Source of the DNA: Methanothrix sp.
Lineage (GTDB): Archaea > Halobacteriota > Methanosarcinia > Methanotrichales > Methanotrichaceae
DNA: 8,346 nucleotides
NCBI GenBank assembly: GCA_028688535.1
Contig: JAQTXY010000060.1
Coordinates: forward strand, 1-8,346
Direction of reading: 5' to 3'
Position numbers and translations under genes: made by a program. Below, piece by piece: positions 1 through 6,224 of the stretch. The notes under the pieces were generated by a model that had not been told where the DNA came from, ran no database searches, and saw only the letters and a program-made list of their open reading frames with translations. Position 1 is the first letter of the stretch; the number at the start of each line of letters is the position of its first letter.

Positions 1-638
1 CTGGTCAGCCTGCTCTGCAGCAGCTGCATGAGGTCCTTTGGCAGGGCGATGGCTTCTAGGGGCAGCGTAGGCTCCTCCTTGCTTGCGGGGATGATGTCAA
101 AGCGGGTCAGCTCCGGCTCCAGCCTCTGCAATGAGAGCAGGCCCACCACATCATCCAGGCATCGCCGCGTCTTCAAGATCCTGGCCAGATGGGCTTTGGC
201 AGCCCGGCCGAGCTTGCGAAAGTCCGCCTCACGAAGCAGCTCCGCAGCCGCGCAGTTCTCGCAGATGCGCCTACCCTTGTAGGTTATGGCATCCTGCTCA
301 ACGTAAGTGACCCTTCTCTGACCAAGGCAATGGTTGCAGACCTGCACGAACCTGTATCCCAGCTGGTAGGATGCAAGAAGCTCGATGAACTTCTTCTCCA
401 TTGGGCCGTCGCCGCGGGCAAGGTAAATAGCGCCGGCTTTGCGCAGCATTCGCATAGCGTCCTCAGGCGGAAGAAATTTTTCGGCCTCTTCATCCTTCTT
501 AACCAGGAATTTGAAAGCTCTGGGTCCCTGAGGCATATCCTTTAGACGCAGATATCCCTCAAAAAGAATCTTGCTGCCACTCTGGGGCAGCAGCAGTATG
601 CGGGACCGATCCGCCTGAGCCAGAACCTGAAAAGTCAT
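1..638 (-). CDS. DUF5814-type archaeal DEAD/DEAH-box helicase, N-terminal part (truncated by window edge)
   Basis: The frame is open from an ATG at 638 down to base 1, about 212 residues, with no stop, so the gene continues outside the window. The visible part has no helicase motifs. It holds a small N-terminal domain (about 1-75), a segment containing LLASYQLGYRFVQV, and a four-cysteine zinc-ribbon-like unit: CNHC at 101-104 and CENC at 126-129. After this comes an Arg/Leu-rich helical stretch. From memory, this order (Tyr-Gln-Leu segment, CxxC, 'R/G-xx-ICE-CA') is that of the DUF5814 region that precedes the helicase core in archaeal DEAD/DEAH proteins; I could not search for it. The start lies 12 bases after the stop of the preceding winged-helix gene, so it is probably the fifth gene of the psmB-fttA operon. 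The CxxC pairs probably bind zinc. The RNA or DNA substrate is unknown. A different zinc-ribbon protein is possible, because the ATPase core is not visible. Confidence 0.7.
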   Translation of the reverse strand, partial: MTFQVLAQADRSRILLLPQSGSKILFEGYLRLKDMPQGPRAFKFLVKKDEEAEKFLPPEDAMRMLRKAGAIYLARGDGPMEKKFIELLASYQLGYRFVQVCNHCLGQRRVTYVEQDAITYKGRRICENCAAAELLREADFRKLGRAAKAHLARILKTRRCLDDVVGLLSLQRLEPELTRFDIIPASKEEPTLPLEAIALPKDLMQLLQSRLT

Positions 639-650
639 TCTAAATAATAA

Positions 651-1439
651 TTATCCTAAAGTAAGGTCAATAAGTTCGTACTTCAGGCCCTCAGACTCCA
701 GGCGCGTAAGAAGCCCTGGAATCTGCTCATCCACACTGACGATCACTGAGCTGATGCCATGATACGCCGCCTCTACTGCGAACTCCTTAGCCCCGAATAT
801 GATGTCCGGCTCGCGCCCCACTATTCGCAGCTCCACCAATGCTTCGATGGCGAGGCAGCCCACATTCTCGACTCTAGCCAGCTGAGCGTTAAGTGCCGAC
901 AAATCGACCTTGCCGGAACCTCCATTCTGCACTCGAGGCACCTTGCAGAGGACAATCCTTCCTTCCTCAAGGCTTATCAATCCCCGCAGGTCTGATACAC
1001 CCACATCCTCTCCGGATAGTGCATCCGCAATGACCACACCGCTTGCTTCTATCCCTTCTTTTTTATTGGCATATAATAGACCGCTGCGCATCTCCAGGGA
1101 TACCCTCTCGCCTTCCGCCAGATCAGCTTCCGCGATGGCTGCCCAGACAGAGACATGGCTGATGATCTCTTCCATCACCACTCTTGCATAGCGCTTCAGC
1201 TCGGCTGCACTCTCCAGCAGCCACTCCACACCCTCTTTAGTGATGCGATAGCGCATGCGTCCATCGGTGGTCACCAGTCCATCCGCTACTAGCTCCTTGA
1301 TGTACTCGGATATGGCCTGGGGAGTTACACCCATACTCTCAGCTACCTCTTTTTGTCGAAGGTTAGGCTGATGGGCGGCTATTTCCACAAGAATCTGAAA
1401 ACGAGAGCTCTCCCGTTTGCTCTGCAGGACATTGGCCAT
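651..1439 (-). CDS. Winged-helix transcriptional regulator with a C-terminal domain of unknown function (262 aa)
   Basis: Residues about 10-72 form a MarR-like winged helix. The helix-turn-helix is at about 26-57 (LRQKEVAESMGVTPQAISEY), followed by a wing with DGRMRYRITKEG. A helical linker (75-105) leads to an alpha/beta C-terminal half (about 108-262) with Gly- and Val-rich strands such as GVVIADALSG and SSVIVSVDEQIPG. This half probably binds a ligand or a partner, but I recognise no catalytic motif. The layout and length fit the archaeal 'predicted transcriptional regulator' group (COG1497-like), assigned from memory. The ATG overlaps the upstream TAA as TAATG. GAGG sits six bases before the start, inside the upstream gene, so the two regulators are probably translationally coupled. 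No membrane segment or signal peptide is visible. Target and ligand are unknown. Confidence 0.82.
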   Translation of the reverse strand: MANVLQSKRESSRFQILVEIAAHQPNLRQKEVAESMGVTPQAISEYIKELVADGLVTTDGRMRYRITKEGVEWLLESAAELKRYARVVMEEIISHVSVWAAIAEADLAEGERVSLEMRSGLLYANKKEGIEASGVVIADALSGEDVGVSDLRGLISLEEGRIVLCKVPRVQNGGSGKVDLSALNAQLARVENVGCLAIEALVELRIVGREPDIIFGAKEFAVEAAYHGISSVIVSVDEQIPGLLTRLESEGLKYELIDLTLG

Positions 1440-1987
1440 TAGAAATCCTCAACGTAAGGCTCAATGCGCTGGCCTCTCACTGCCAGTCCCTCTGCCCTTT
1501 TGGCCACGCCGCGAATAAATATCTGGCTGAGTCCCAGCTCACGTGAAAGATTGGATAGACTGTTATTGCCGCCATTGACCATCTTCTGCAACTTCTCGAT
1601 CACTGTGCGCAGCTCCTCATCGGACATGAAGGTGAGGCTGATCAGCTCACTGAGATCTTCCATGGTAGCTTGGAAGTTGGCCTGCACCCGAGAATATGTT
1701 GAATGATACTCTTTCTCGGGACTTTCGCCTGGCTGCGGCACCCTCCACTTGGTCTCGATTAGGCCGCTCTTGCGCAGCAATGCCACACTTCTGTGAACGC
1801 TTGCTTCGTCGCCGATAAGCGCTGCCAGCTCGCGCTCAGTATGCCATTCTCGACTCAATTCGTCAAAGATCTTCTTATGGACATCGGAGCCGAAGGCCTG
1901 CAACAAAGGGACCAGATCTGATGGATCGTTTATGATCCGCGTTCTTTTTCCCGTCACAAAGAACCTCACATTAGTTTTATCGCTCAA
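1439..1987 (-). CDS. ArsR-like winged-helix protein with a possible second C-terminal HTH (182 aa)
   Basis: Residues about 24-100 form a winged helix. DVHKKIFDELSREWHTEREL is followed by a recognition-helix region (DEASVHRSVALLRKSGLIE, 60-78) and a wing running to the YHSTYSRV segment. This fits an ArsR-like DNA-binding domain without an obvious metal-binding Cys cluster; the protein has no cysteine at all. A helical linker (105-137) leads to a C-terminal stretch, SLSNLSRELGLSQIFIRGVA (143-162), which also reads like a helix-turn-helix. The chosen start is TTG at 1987; a GTG at codon 7 is an alternative. It follows fttA by 30 bases in the same frame, and its stop overlaps the next start as TAATG. 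It is probably co-transcribed with the termination nuclease and the second regulator. It could act on DNA or, given the context, contact RNA or RNA polymerase; that is inference only. Confidence 0.78.
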   Translation of the reverse strand: MSDKTNVRFFVTGKRTRIINDPSDLVPLLQAFGSDVHKKIFDELSREWHTERELAALIGDEASVHRSVALLRKSGLIETKWRVPQPGESPEKEYHSTYSRVQANFQATMEDLSELISLTFMSDEELRTVIEKLQKMVNGGNNSLSNLSRELGLSQIFIRGVAKRAEGLAVRGQRIEPYVEDF

Positions 1988-2000
1988 ATTTGATAAAGCT

Positions 2001-2022
2001 TTTGAAGAAAGAACTCTTCAAA
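2001..2022 (-). repeat. Perfect 8-bp inverted repeat / RNA hairpin spanning the fttA stop codon
   Basis: TTTGAAGA (2001-2008) and TCTTCAAA (2015-2022) are exact reverse complements separated by six bases. In the leftward transcript this gives a hairpin that includes the fttA stop codon and occupies most of the 30-base gap before the TTG start of the next gene. It is AT-rich with no long U-run after it, so it is a weak candidate for an intrinsic terminator. It may be an RNA-processing, stability or translation-control element. The symmetry is seen directly; the role is inferred. Confidence 0.5.
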
Positions 2023-3925
2023 TCAGCCTTACAGTCTCCAAATTCATGGGCGCCATAGTTGGTATGCGATACCTCTTGTAAATGGAGCTTGCCAGATCGA
2101 GGCAGTTGCCTTCTTCACCGTGGTTGGTGAGGACCCTTCCCGGCTTGGGATAGATGCGGCGCATGTATTCCATAAGCTGCTGGCGATCGGAGTGCCCGGA
2201 AAAGCCATCCACCGTGGTTACCTCCAGATTGATCTTCACCGTCTGGGTCTTGCCTTCAACAGAGAGCGGCAATTCCTTCCATCCTTTCTGAATGCGCCTT
2301 CCTAAAGTTCCCTCTGCCTGGTATCCCACAATTACCAGCGTATTCTTCTCATCCGGACCCAGGCGCTTTAGGTACTCCAGGACCGGACCGCCATTGAGCA
2401 TGCCGCTTGTCGCCAGTATCACGCAGGGCGGACCTTCGATTATCTCCGTCCTCTGCTTGGGGGTCTCCACCTTTACAAAACACTGGGCCAGGAAGGGATT
2501 GATCCCTTTGTGGAATATGAGATCTCTAAGGTCGTTATTAAGGTACTCGGGATAAGTGGTATGAATGGCGGTAGCCTCATAGATCATCCCGTCCAGACAG
2601 ACAGGCACCTCATCTATGACCTTCTTTCGTATGGCTTCCTCCAGGACAACCATGACTTCTTGGCTGCGTCCTACAGAGAAGGCGGGAATGATGACTTTGC
2701 CGCCCTTGTTGATGGTCTCCTTGACCACGTTCATCAGAGCTACTTCCGCTTCTTTACGGGAGGGTTGGATGCTGTTCGTTCCGCCGTAGGTAGCCTCCGT
2801 CACCAGGGTTTCCAGTCTCGGAAAATTGCATACTGCAGGATCAAAGAGCCTGGTTCGTTCAAACTTCTGGTCTCCGGTAAAGGCTACGTTGTAGAGGCCG
2901 TCTCCGATATGAAAGTGAGCAATAGAGGAGCCCAGAATGTGGCCTGCATTGTGCATAGTCAATTTGGTGTCGGGCGCTATATCGGTTACATCTCCATAGT
3001 TGAGGGTGATGGTATGCTTGAGTGCCTCGCGAACCATTGAAGAATCATAGGGCAGTCTCTTTCCCTCGCGCCCAGCAATCTCAATATAATCCAGTTGCAA
3101 AAGCACAGCCAAATCCCTGGTAGGCGGAGTGCAGTAGATCGGACCTTCGTAGCCGTACTTATAGAGCATGGGAACAAGACCCGCATGGTCCAGGTGAGCA
3201 TGCGTCAAGACCACGGCATCGATCTGATTTAGGGGATAGACCTCAGGCACATAGAGATACGGCGTTGCTGAGTCGTCAGATCCCACATTTACTCCGCAGT
3301 CGATGATAATGCGCGACTCGGGTGTAGAAAGAAGCATGCAGCTTCTACCTACCTCGCGACAGCCTCCCAATGTTGTGATTCTGATCCACTGATCCTTGGA
3401 AGCTATATCACGGTGAATCTTCCGGCCCACCGTTCGCAAGATGCTCTTTCGTTCCGTCTGCACACTGCGCAGATAATCCTTGATGTTGGCGATGGTCGTC
3501 GAGCGTACTGGTGGAGTTCGGACCACTTTGGGTGTCCAGCCGATCAGCTTGGTTATCTCCCGAAGTGTTGCGCCGTGCCGACCTATAACCAGGCCCGGCT
3601 TTTCCGCCTCGATCTGCACCTCTCCGGTCTCGCCGTCAAAGTAATAGTTGGTGAGGATCGCTTCTTTGGGCACAACTTCCTGGATCTTGGCTATGGATAT
3701 CTCAGGTTCCGCCAATACCTTCAGGTCCGGACGCACCACCACACGCTTGCGAAGCTCTTTAGCCAGGTTGCGTATGATATCGCCATCGTCCGCCAATTTC
3801 TTGGGGTCGTCGGTATAAATGACCAGCTCCGGGCCCTCGAATTCCAGCCCCGTGACATTGATATCCGGGGGCAGCTTGCTCTGCACCTTGCGTTTGAGCT
3901 CAAAAAGTACTTCTTCTACAGACAA
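2018..3925 (-). CDS. fttA: KH-domain metallo-beta-lactamase/beta-CASP ribonuclease, archaeal transcription termination factor FttA (aCPSF1)
   Basis: The 635-aa protein has the full length and architecture of archaeal aCPSF1/FttA. An N-terminal KH-like region (about 1-70) and a second KH domain (about 75-145, with the GRHG loop at 115-118) precede the metallo-beta-lactamase core. Zinc-binding motifs are THAHLDH (241-247), H329 in AGHILGS, and D352 in FTGD. Beta-CASP motifs include E377 in TEATYGG, GFSGHSD with H578, and H602 in LTNHGE. These match the 73-kDa subunit of eukaryotic cleavage and polyadenylation factor. The family is known to cleave RNA at U-rich sites and to end transcription in archaea together with Spt4/5. 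The start is TTG at 3925, because [11 protein letters not shown] matches the expected N-terminus and no in-frame ATG precedes it; GGATG seven bases upstream can act as a ribosome site. It lies 20 bases after psmB. All visible catalytic residues are intact. Confidence 0.96.
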   Translation of the reverse strand: MSVEEVLFELKRKVQSKLPPDINVTGLEFEGPELVIYTDDPKKLADDGDIIRNLAKELRKRVVVRPDLKVLAEPEISIAKIQEVVPKEAILTNYYFDGETGEVQIEAEKPGLVIGRHGATLREITKLIGWTPKVVRTPPVRSTTIANIKDYLRSVQTERKSILRTVGRKIHRDIASKDQWIRITTLGGCREVGRSCMLLSTPESRIIIDCGVNVGSDDSATPYLYVPEVYPLNQIDAVVLTHAHLDHAGLVPMLYKYGYEGPIYCTPPTRDLAVLLQLDYIEIAGREGKRLPYDSSMVREALKHTITLNYGDVTDIAPDTKLTMHNAGHILGSSIAHFHIGDGLYNVAFTGDQKFERTRLFDPAVCNFPRLETLVTEATYGGTNSIQPSRKEAEVALMNVVKETINKGGKVIIPAFSVGRSQEVMVVLEEAIRKKVIDEVPVCLDGMIYEATAIHTTYPEYLNNDLRDLIFHKGINPFLAQCFVKVETPKQRTEIIEGPPCVILATSGMLNGGPVLEYLKRLGPDEKNTLVIVGYQAEGTLGRRIQKGWKELPLSVEGKTQTVKINLEVTTVDGFSGHSDRQQLMEYMRRIYPKPGRVLTNHGEEGNCLDLASSIYKRYRIPTMAPMNLETVRLI

Positions 3926-3937
3926 TAGAACACATCC

Positions 3938-3943
3938 AAAAAA
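3938..3943 (-). terminator. U6 tract between psmB and fttA (possible partial terminator or FttA site)
   Basis: Two bases after the psmB TAA the leftward transcript reads UCUUUUUUGG. Runs of U are the core of archaeal termination sites and of the sites where FttA cuts. Placed in a 20-base gap inside an operon, it could lower transcription into fttA. No hairpin precedes it. The tract itself is plain in the sequence; the function is a hypothesis. Confidence 0.35.
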
Positions 3944-3945
3944 GA

Positions 3946-4566
3946 TTAGAGGAGCTTCATAATCTCTGAAAACTCCGGCTCGCCTACCTCCTGGTATTTA
4001 TCAGTGATTCTGACGAGCTCGATTTTATCGCCTGAAGCGGAATCGCGCTTCATAGCATTATGAATTGCCCTGGCTGCCAGGACCGTTCCATCTTCAATGC
4101 TTATGCCGGGCTTGTACATGGCTTCCAGCACGCCATAGGCTATGGGAGATCCTGAACCGGTGGCCACAACCTTGCGCTCTTCGATCTGCCCGCCCAAAGC
4201 ATCAAGAGAATAGATCTTGGGGCCGTACCTGTCTACGCCACCCATGACAAGCTGCACCATGAAGGGGTAGTATCGACGGGAAGAGAGTATGTTGGCAAGC
4301 ATTGAGGTCACGGCTTTAACGGTCATGCTTTCGCCCCTTTGCATCTTGTAGAGCCTAGCCTCCACCTGAACCATTCTAACCAATGATTGGGCATCACCTA
4401 CCGCTCCTGCCGTTGTCAGACCAACCAGGTCGTCGACCTGATAGATTTTCTTAGCAGTGCTGCTGGCTATGAAGCTGCCCATGGTAGCACGGCTCTCCGA
4501 TGCAAGGACTACACCTCCATCGCAGAGTACACCTACCGTAGTTGTACCTTTGAACACCTCGACCAT
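3946..4566 (-). CDS. psmB: Archaeal 20S proteasome beta subunit
   Basis: This 206-aa N-terminal nucleophile hydrolase forms the inner rings of the 20S core particle and degrades proteins fed by PAN or another ATPase in the cytoplasm. A seven-residue propeptide (MVEVFKG) would be removed by self-cleavage before T8 in GTTTVG, exposing the catalytic threonine. Lys40 (mature Lys33) lies in STAKKIYQV. Glu24 (mature position 17) replaces the more common Asp, as in the Thermoplasma beta subunit. [37 protein letters not shown] and RDSASGDKI are family blocks, the last holding the conserved Asp-Ser-Gly region. The ATG at 4566 has GAGGT seven bases upstream and a TATA/BRE pair further up. It heads the leftward operon that continues into fttA. 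The alpha subunit gene is not in this window. Confidence 0.97.
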   Translation of the reverse strand: MVEVFKGTTTVGVLCDGGVVLASESRATMGSFIASSTAKKIYQVDDLVGLTTAGAVGDAQSLVRMVQVEARLYKMQRGESMTVKAVTSMLANILSSRRYYPFMVQLVMGGVDRYGPKIYSLDALGGQIEERKVVATGSGSPIAYGVLEAMYKPGISIEDGTVLAARAIHNAMKRDSASGDKIELVRITDKYQEVGEPEFSEIMKLL

Positions 4567-4593
4567 TTAATTACCTCAACTAAAATCAGAAAA

Positions 4594-4617
4594 CGGACAT
4601 GATGCTTTTAACGTCCG
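4594..4617. repeat. Short inverted repeat in the psmB leader/start region
   Basis: CGGAC (4594-4598) and GTCCG (4613-4617) are reverse complements separated by 14 bases. They lie between the psmB TATA element and its ribosome-binding site, where transcription would begin. This could be an operator half-site pair or a leader stem. With five pairs it could also be chance. Confidence 0.25.
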
Positions 4618-4619
4618 CA

Positions 4620-4634
4620 ATATAAATACTTTCC
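4620..4634 (-). promoter_or_regulatory. psmB promoter (BRE + TATA box)
   Basis: Read leftward, GGAAAG (4634-4629) is followed directly by TATTTATAT (4628-4620). This is a good archaeal BRE/TATA pair. Initiation about 25 bases downstream would fall near 4595-4600, giving a leader of about 30 bases that contains the GAGGT ribosome site. The TATA core (TATAAATA on the other strand) is nearly symmetrical, so it may also help rightward transcription. Confidence 0.65.
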
Positions 4635-4661
4635 GCCGCCCCATCGCTGCATCAGACTTTC

Positions 4662-4692
4662 GGAAATATGAAATATGATAGTGTGCAAGGTG
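4662..4692 (+). promoter_or_regulatory. Candidate promoter and ribosome-binding site of the DUF63 gene
   Basis: GGAAATATGAAATATG (4662-4677) is AT-rich and contains two tandem copies of GAAATAT, a possible BRE/TATA. AAGGTG at 4687-4692 is a Shine-Dalgarno-like site seven bases before the GTG start at 4700, and it decides that start because the overlapping ATG at 4698 runs straight into TGA. The TATA-to-start distance is short (about 25-30 bases), so the true TATA box may instead be the shared element at 4621-4628. Confidence 0.4.
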
Positions 4693-4699
4693 CTGAAAT

Positions 4700-5539
4700 G
4701 TGATCGACTCTGCCGGCCTGGCTGCCTTTGTGCAAAAATACTACATCGATCCCATAATCTACGATACCAGCTATAATCCTGTAGATACCATTACCTGGGC
4801 GATAATCCTGGGTCTGGCTATAATTGGCCTCTTAAAATTGCTGGGCCGCCTGAATATATTGATGGATGAGCGGCTGCTGCTCTCTACCCTGCCTTACATT
4901 TTTGCTGGATCGAGCCTCCGGGTGGTCGAGGATGCCAATCTGGCTCTTGCCCCCTGGAGATATCTCTTGATTACGCCGCTTATTTTCTTCCTGGTATTTT
5001 TCATCACAGCAGCGTTCTTGATTATCAGCAGAAAGATCTGGGGTGAGAAATTTCATGCAAAATATGCGGCAATCGGCTTTCTCTGGACCGGCTGCAATCT
5101 GGCAGTTCTTTCAACAGTCGGACTGCAGAATCCCTGGGTGATCGCCGCTGTATTCCTGTTGGGCACTGCTCTTGCAGGGGGCATTCTCTTTTGCGGGCAG
5201 CATCTTTCTGCTCTGAGTCTGCCAGCTCTGAAGTTCCTGGACGAAAGATTCAATCAGATGATCATCTACGCTCATATGCTGGATGCCAGCTCAACTTACA
5301 TCGGTGTGGACTGGTTCTCTTACTACGAAAAGCATGTCGTTCCTACTTTTTTTATAAATCTGGTAGGCACGGCAGCAATTATGTTTCCGATCAAGCTGCT
5401 GGTTCTTTTGCCTGTGCTCTACCTGATAGATAAATCAATACAGGAGCCATCTCTGCGAAATCTCACCCGGCTGGCTCTGATCACGCTGGGCCTGGCGCCT
5501 GCCGTGCGAAATACCCTGAGGCTGGCCCTGGGGGTTTGA
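4700..5539 (+). CDS. DUF63 family multi-pass membrane protein
   Basis: This 279-aa protein fits the archaeal DUF63 family (PF01889) by N-terminal YYIDPIIYDTSYNPVDT (14-30), RVVEDA (74-79), IIYAHMLDASSTYIGVD (188-204), EKHVVPT (210-216) and GLAPAVRNTLR (264-274). About seven to eight hydrophobic segments are visible, for example near 31-48, 61-72, 88-109, 122-140, 146-163, 215-245 and 257-275. Function is unknown. Conserved polar residues in or next to membrane segments (R74, E77, D78, H192, D195, D204, E210, H212) suggest an enzyme or transporter rather than a scaffold; this is inference. The start is GTG at 4700, supported by AAGGTG upstream. It is divergent from psmB, and its end lies six bases from the convergent secreted-protein gene. 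A T6 run follows the stop. Confidence 0.88.
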   Translation: MIDSAGLAAFVQKYYIDPIIYDTSYNPVDTITWAIILGLAIIGLLKLLGRLNILMDERLLLSTLPYIFAGSSLRVVEDANLALAPWRYLLITPLIFFLVFFITAAFLIISRKIWGEKFHAKYAAIGFLWTGCNLAVLSTVGLQNPWVIAAVFLLGTALAGGILFCGQHLSALSLPALKFLDERFNQMIIYAHMLDASSTYIGVDWFSYYEKHVVPTFFINLVGTAAIMFPIKLLVLLPVLYLIDKSIQEPSLRNLTRLALITLGLAPAVRNTLRLALGV

Positions 5540-5540
5540 A

Positions 5541-5546
5541 TTTTTT
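5541..5546 (+). terminator. T6 tract directly after the DUF63 stop codon
   Basis: One base after the TGA (5537-5539) the rightward strand reads TTTTTT without a preceding strong hairpin. This is the usual form of an archaeal U-tract terminator. It touches the stop codon of the convergent gene (5546-5548), so the two transcripts probably overlap at their 3' ends. Confidence 0.45.
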
Positions 5547-6103
5547 CAGCTGATCCGTCTCCAATCGCTTCTGCCGCCGGATACCGTCCCTTTCACCGGT
5601 GCCTCGCCCGTGGGCAGGTAGAGGGTGAAGGCTCCTGATGTGCTGTTGCCGTCAGCACTGTTGAGCGTCATTCGGTAGAGGTAGACGCTGTCCAGGGTAA
5701 GGACATTGAGGATCATGGCGTTTCCTTCCAGAAGAGAGCCCTCGGCGGTGGCCATCTGTCGGTTTAAACCCTGTTTGAAAACGCCCGTGCCGAAAAGGGC
5801 CGCTTCCGACTGATGGAGTCGCAGCTCAATGTCGCCGATGGGCAAGGATTTCATGTTCTTCAACTCAAAGCTCCAATTGCCTGCCAGATTGCGGCCATAT
5901 GTCTGCAGACCGGGCTTTGCAGTGCCGCCCGTCTTTGCCAGGTATTCTGCGGTGTGCTCCGGATCGGATATCTGCATTCTATCTAAAGACAGATCCATGC
6001 CAGCCGGTTCTATTACTATTGGAGTGGGTGATGCGTAGGCACTGATCGCAAGGATGGAAATGATTAAAAAGATATGGGGAAAATCACTTAATCTCATATT
6101 CAT
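5546..6103 (-). CDS. Sec-exported small beta-rich protein of unknown function (185 aa)
   Basis: Residues 1-24 form a signal peptide: a short charged start, a hydrophobic core (IFLIISILAISA, 11-22) and an AYA-S cleavage site at 24/25. The mature part is about 160 residues, has no cysteine and no second membrane segment, and so is probably free outside the membrane. It shows alternating hydrophobic strands with turns such as GNWSFELKN, DIELRLHQSEAALFGTG, AEGSLLEG, VYLYRMTLN and SGAFTLYLPTG. This is reminiscent of a lipocalin-like or other beta-barrel/sandwich fold, but no family is recognised. The ATG at 6103 is preceded by GGGAG five bases away; a second Met at codon 3 is possible. It is converged upon by the DUF63 gene and has its own upstream palindrome. 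It is probably lineage-restricted. Confidence 0.75.
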   Translation of the reverse strand: MNMRLSDFPHIFLIISILAISAYASPTPIVIEPAGMDLSLDRMQISDPEHTAEYLAKTGGTAKPGLQTYGRNLAGNWSFELKNMKSLPIGDIELRLHQSEAALFGTGVFKQGLNRQMATAEGSLLEGNAMILNVLTLDSVYLYRMTLNSADGNSTSGAFTLYLPTGEAPVKGTVSGGRSDWRRIS

Positions 6104-6143
6104 TCAAACTCCCAACAGTACAATCCTAAAACCAATCATGAAT

Positions 6144-6161
6144 TTAGATTGATAAATCTAA
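6144..6161 (-). promoter_or_regulatory. Palindromic promoter/operator candidate upstream of the secreted-protein gene
   Basis: TTAGATT (6144-6150) and AATCTAA (6155-6161) are exact reverse complements separated by GATA, 41-58 bases upstream of the ATG at 6103. Read leftward, the core TTTATCAAT resembles a TATA box at a plausible distance for a leader of about 15-25 bases. A regulator binding the palindrome would block TBP, which would suit repression. The symmetry is direct observation; the roles are inferred. Confidence 0.4.
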
Positions 6162-6224
6162 CGCAGAACGATATGCATACGCATTTGTGGGGAGCGACTG
6201 CAGCTTTGAAAATTGGCGAGACTT

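Noticed and set aside
189..545. A 118-codon rightward open frame at the left edge
   Set aside because: It is antisense to the helicase N-terminus, whose frame is open to the window edge and contains the paired CxxC motifs.
2510..3040. A 176-codon rightward open frame opposite fttA
   Set aside because: It lies wholly antisense to the catalytic core of fttA, has no family-like motifs, and exists because of codon bias on the other strand.
3413..3928. A 171-codon rightward open frame opposite the KH region of fttA
   Set aside because: It is antisense to a conserved coding region and has no promoter or recognisable protein pattern.
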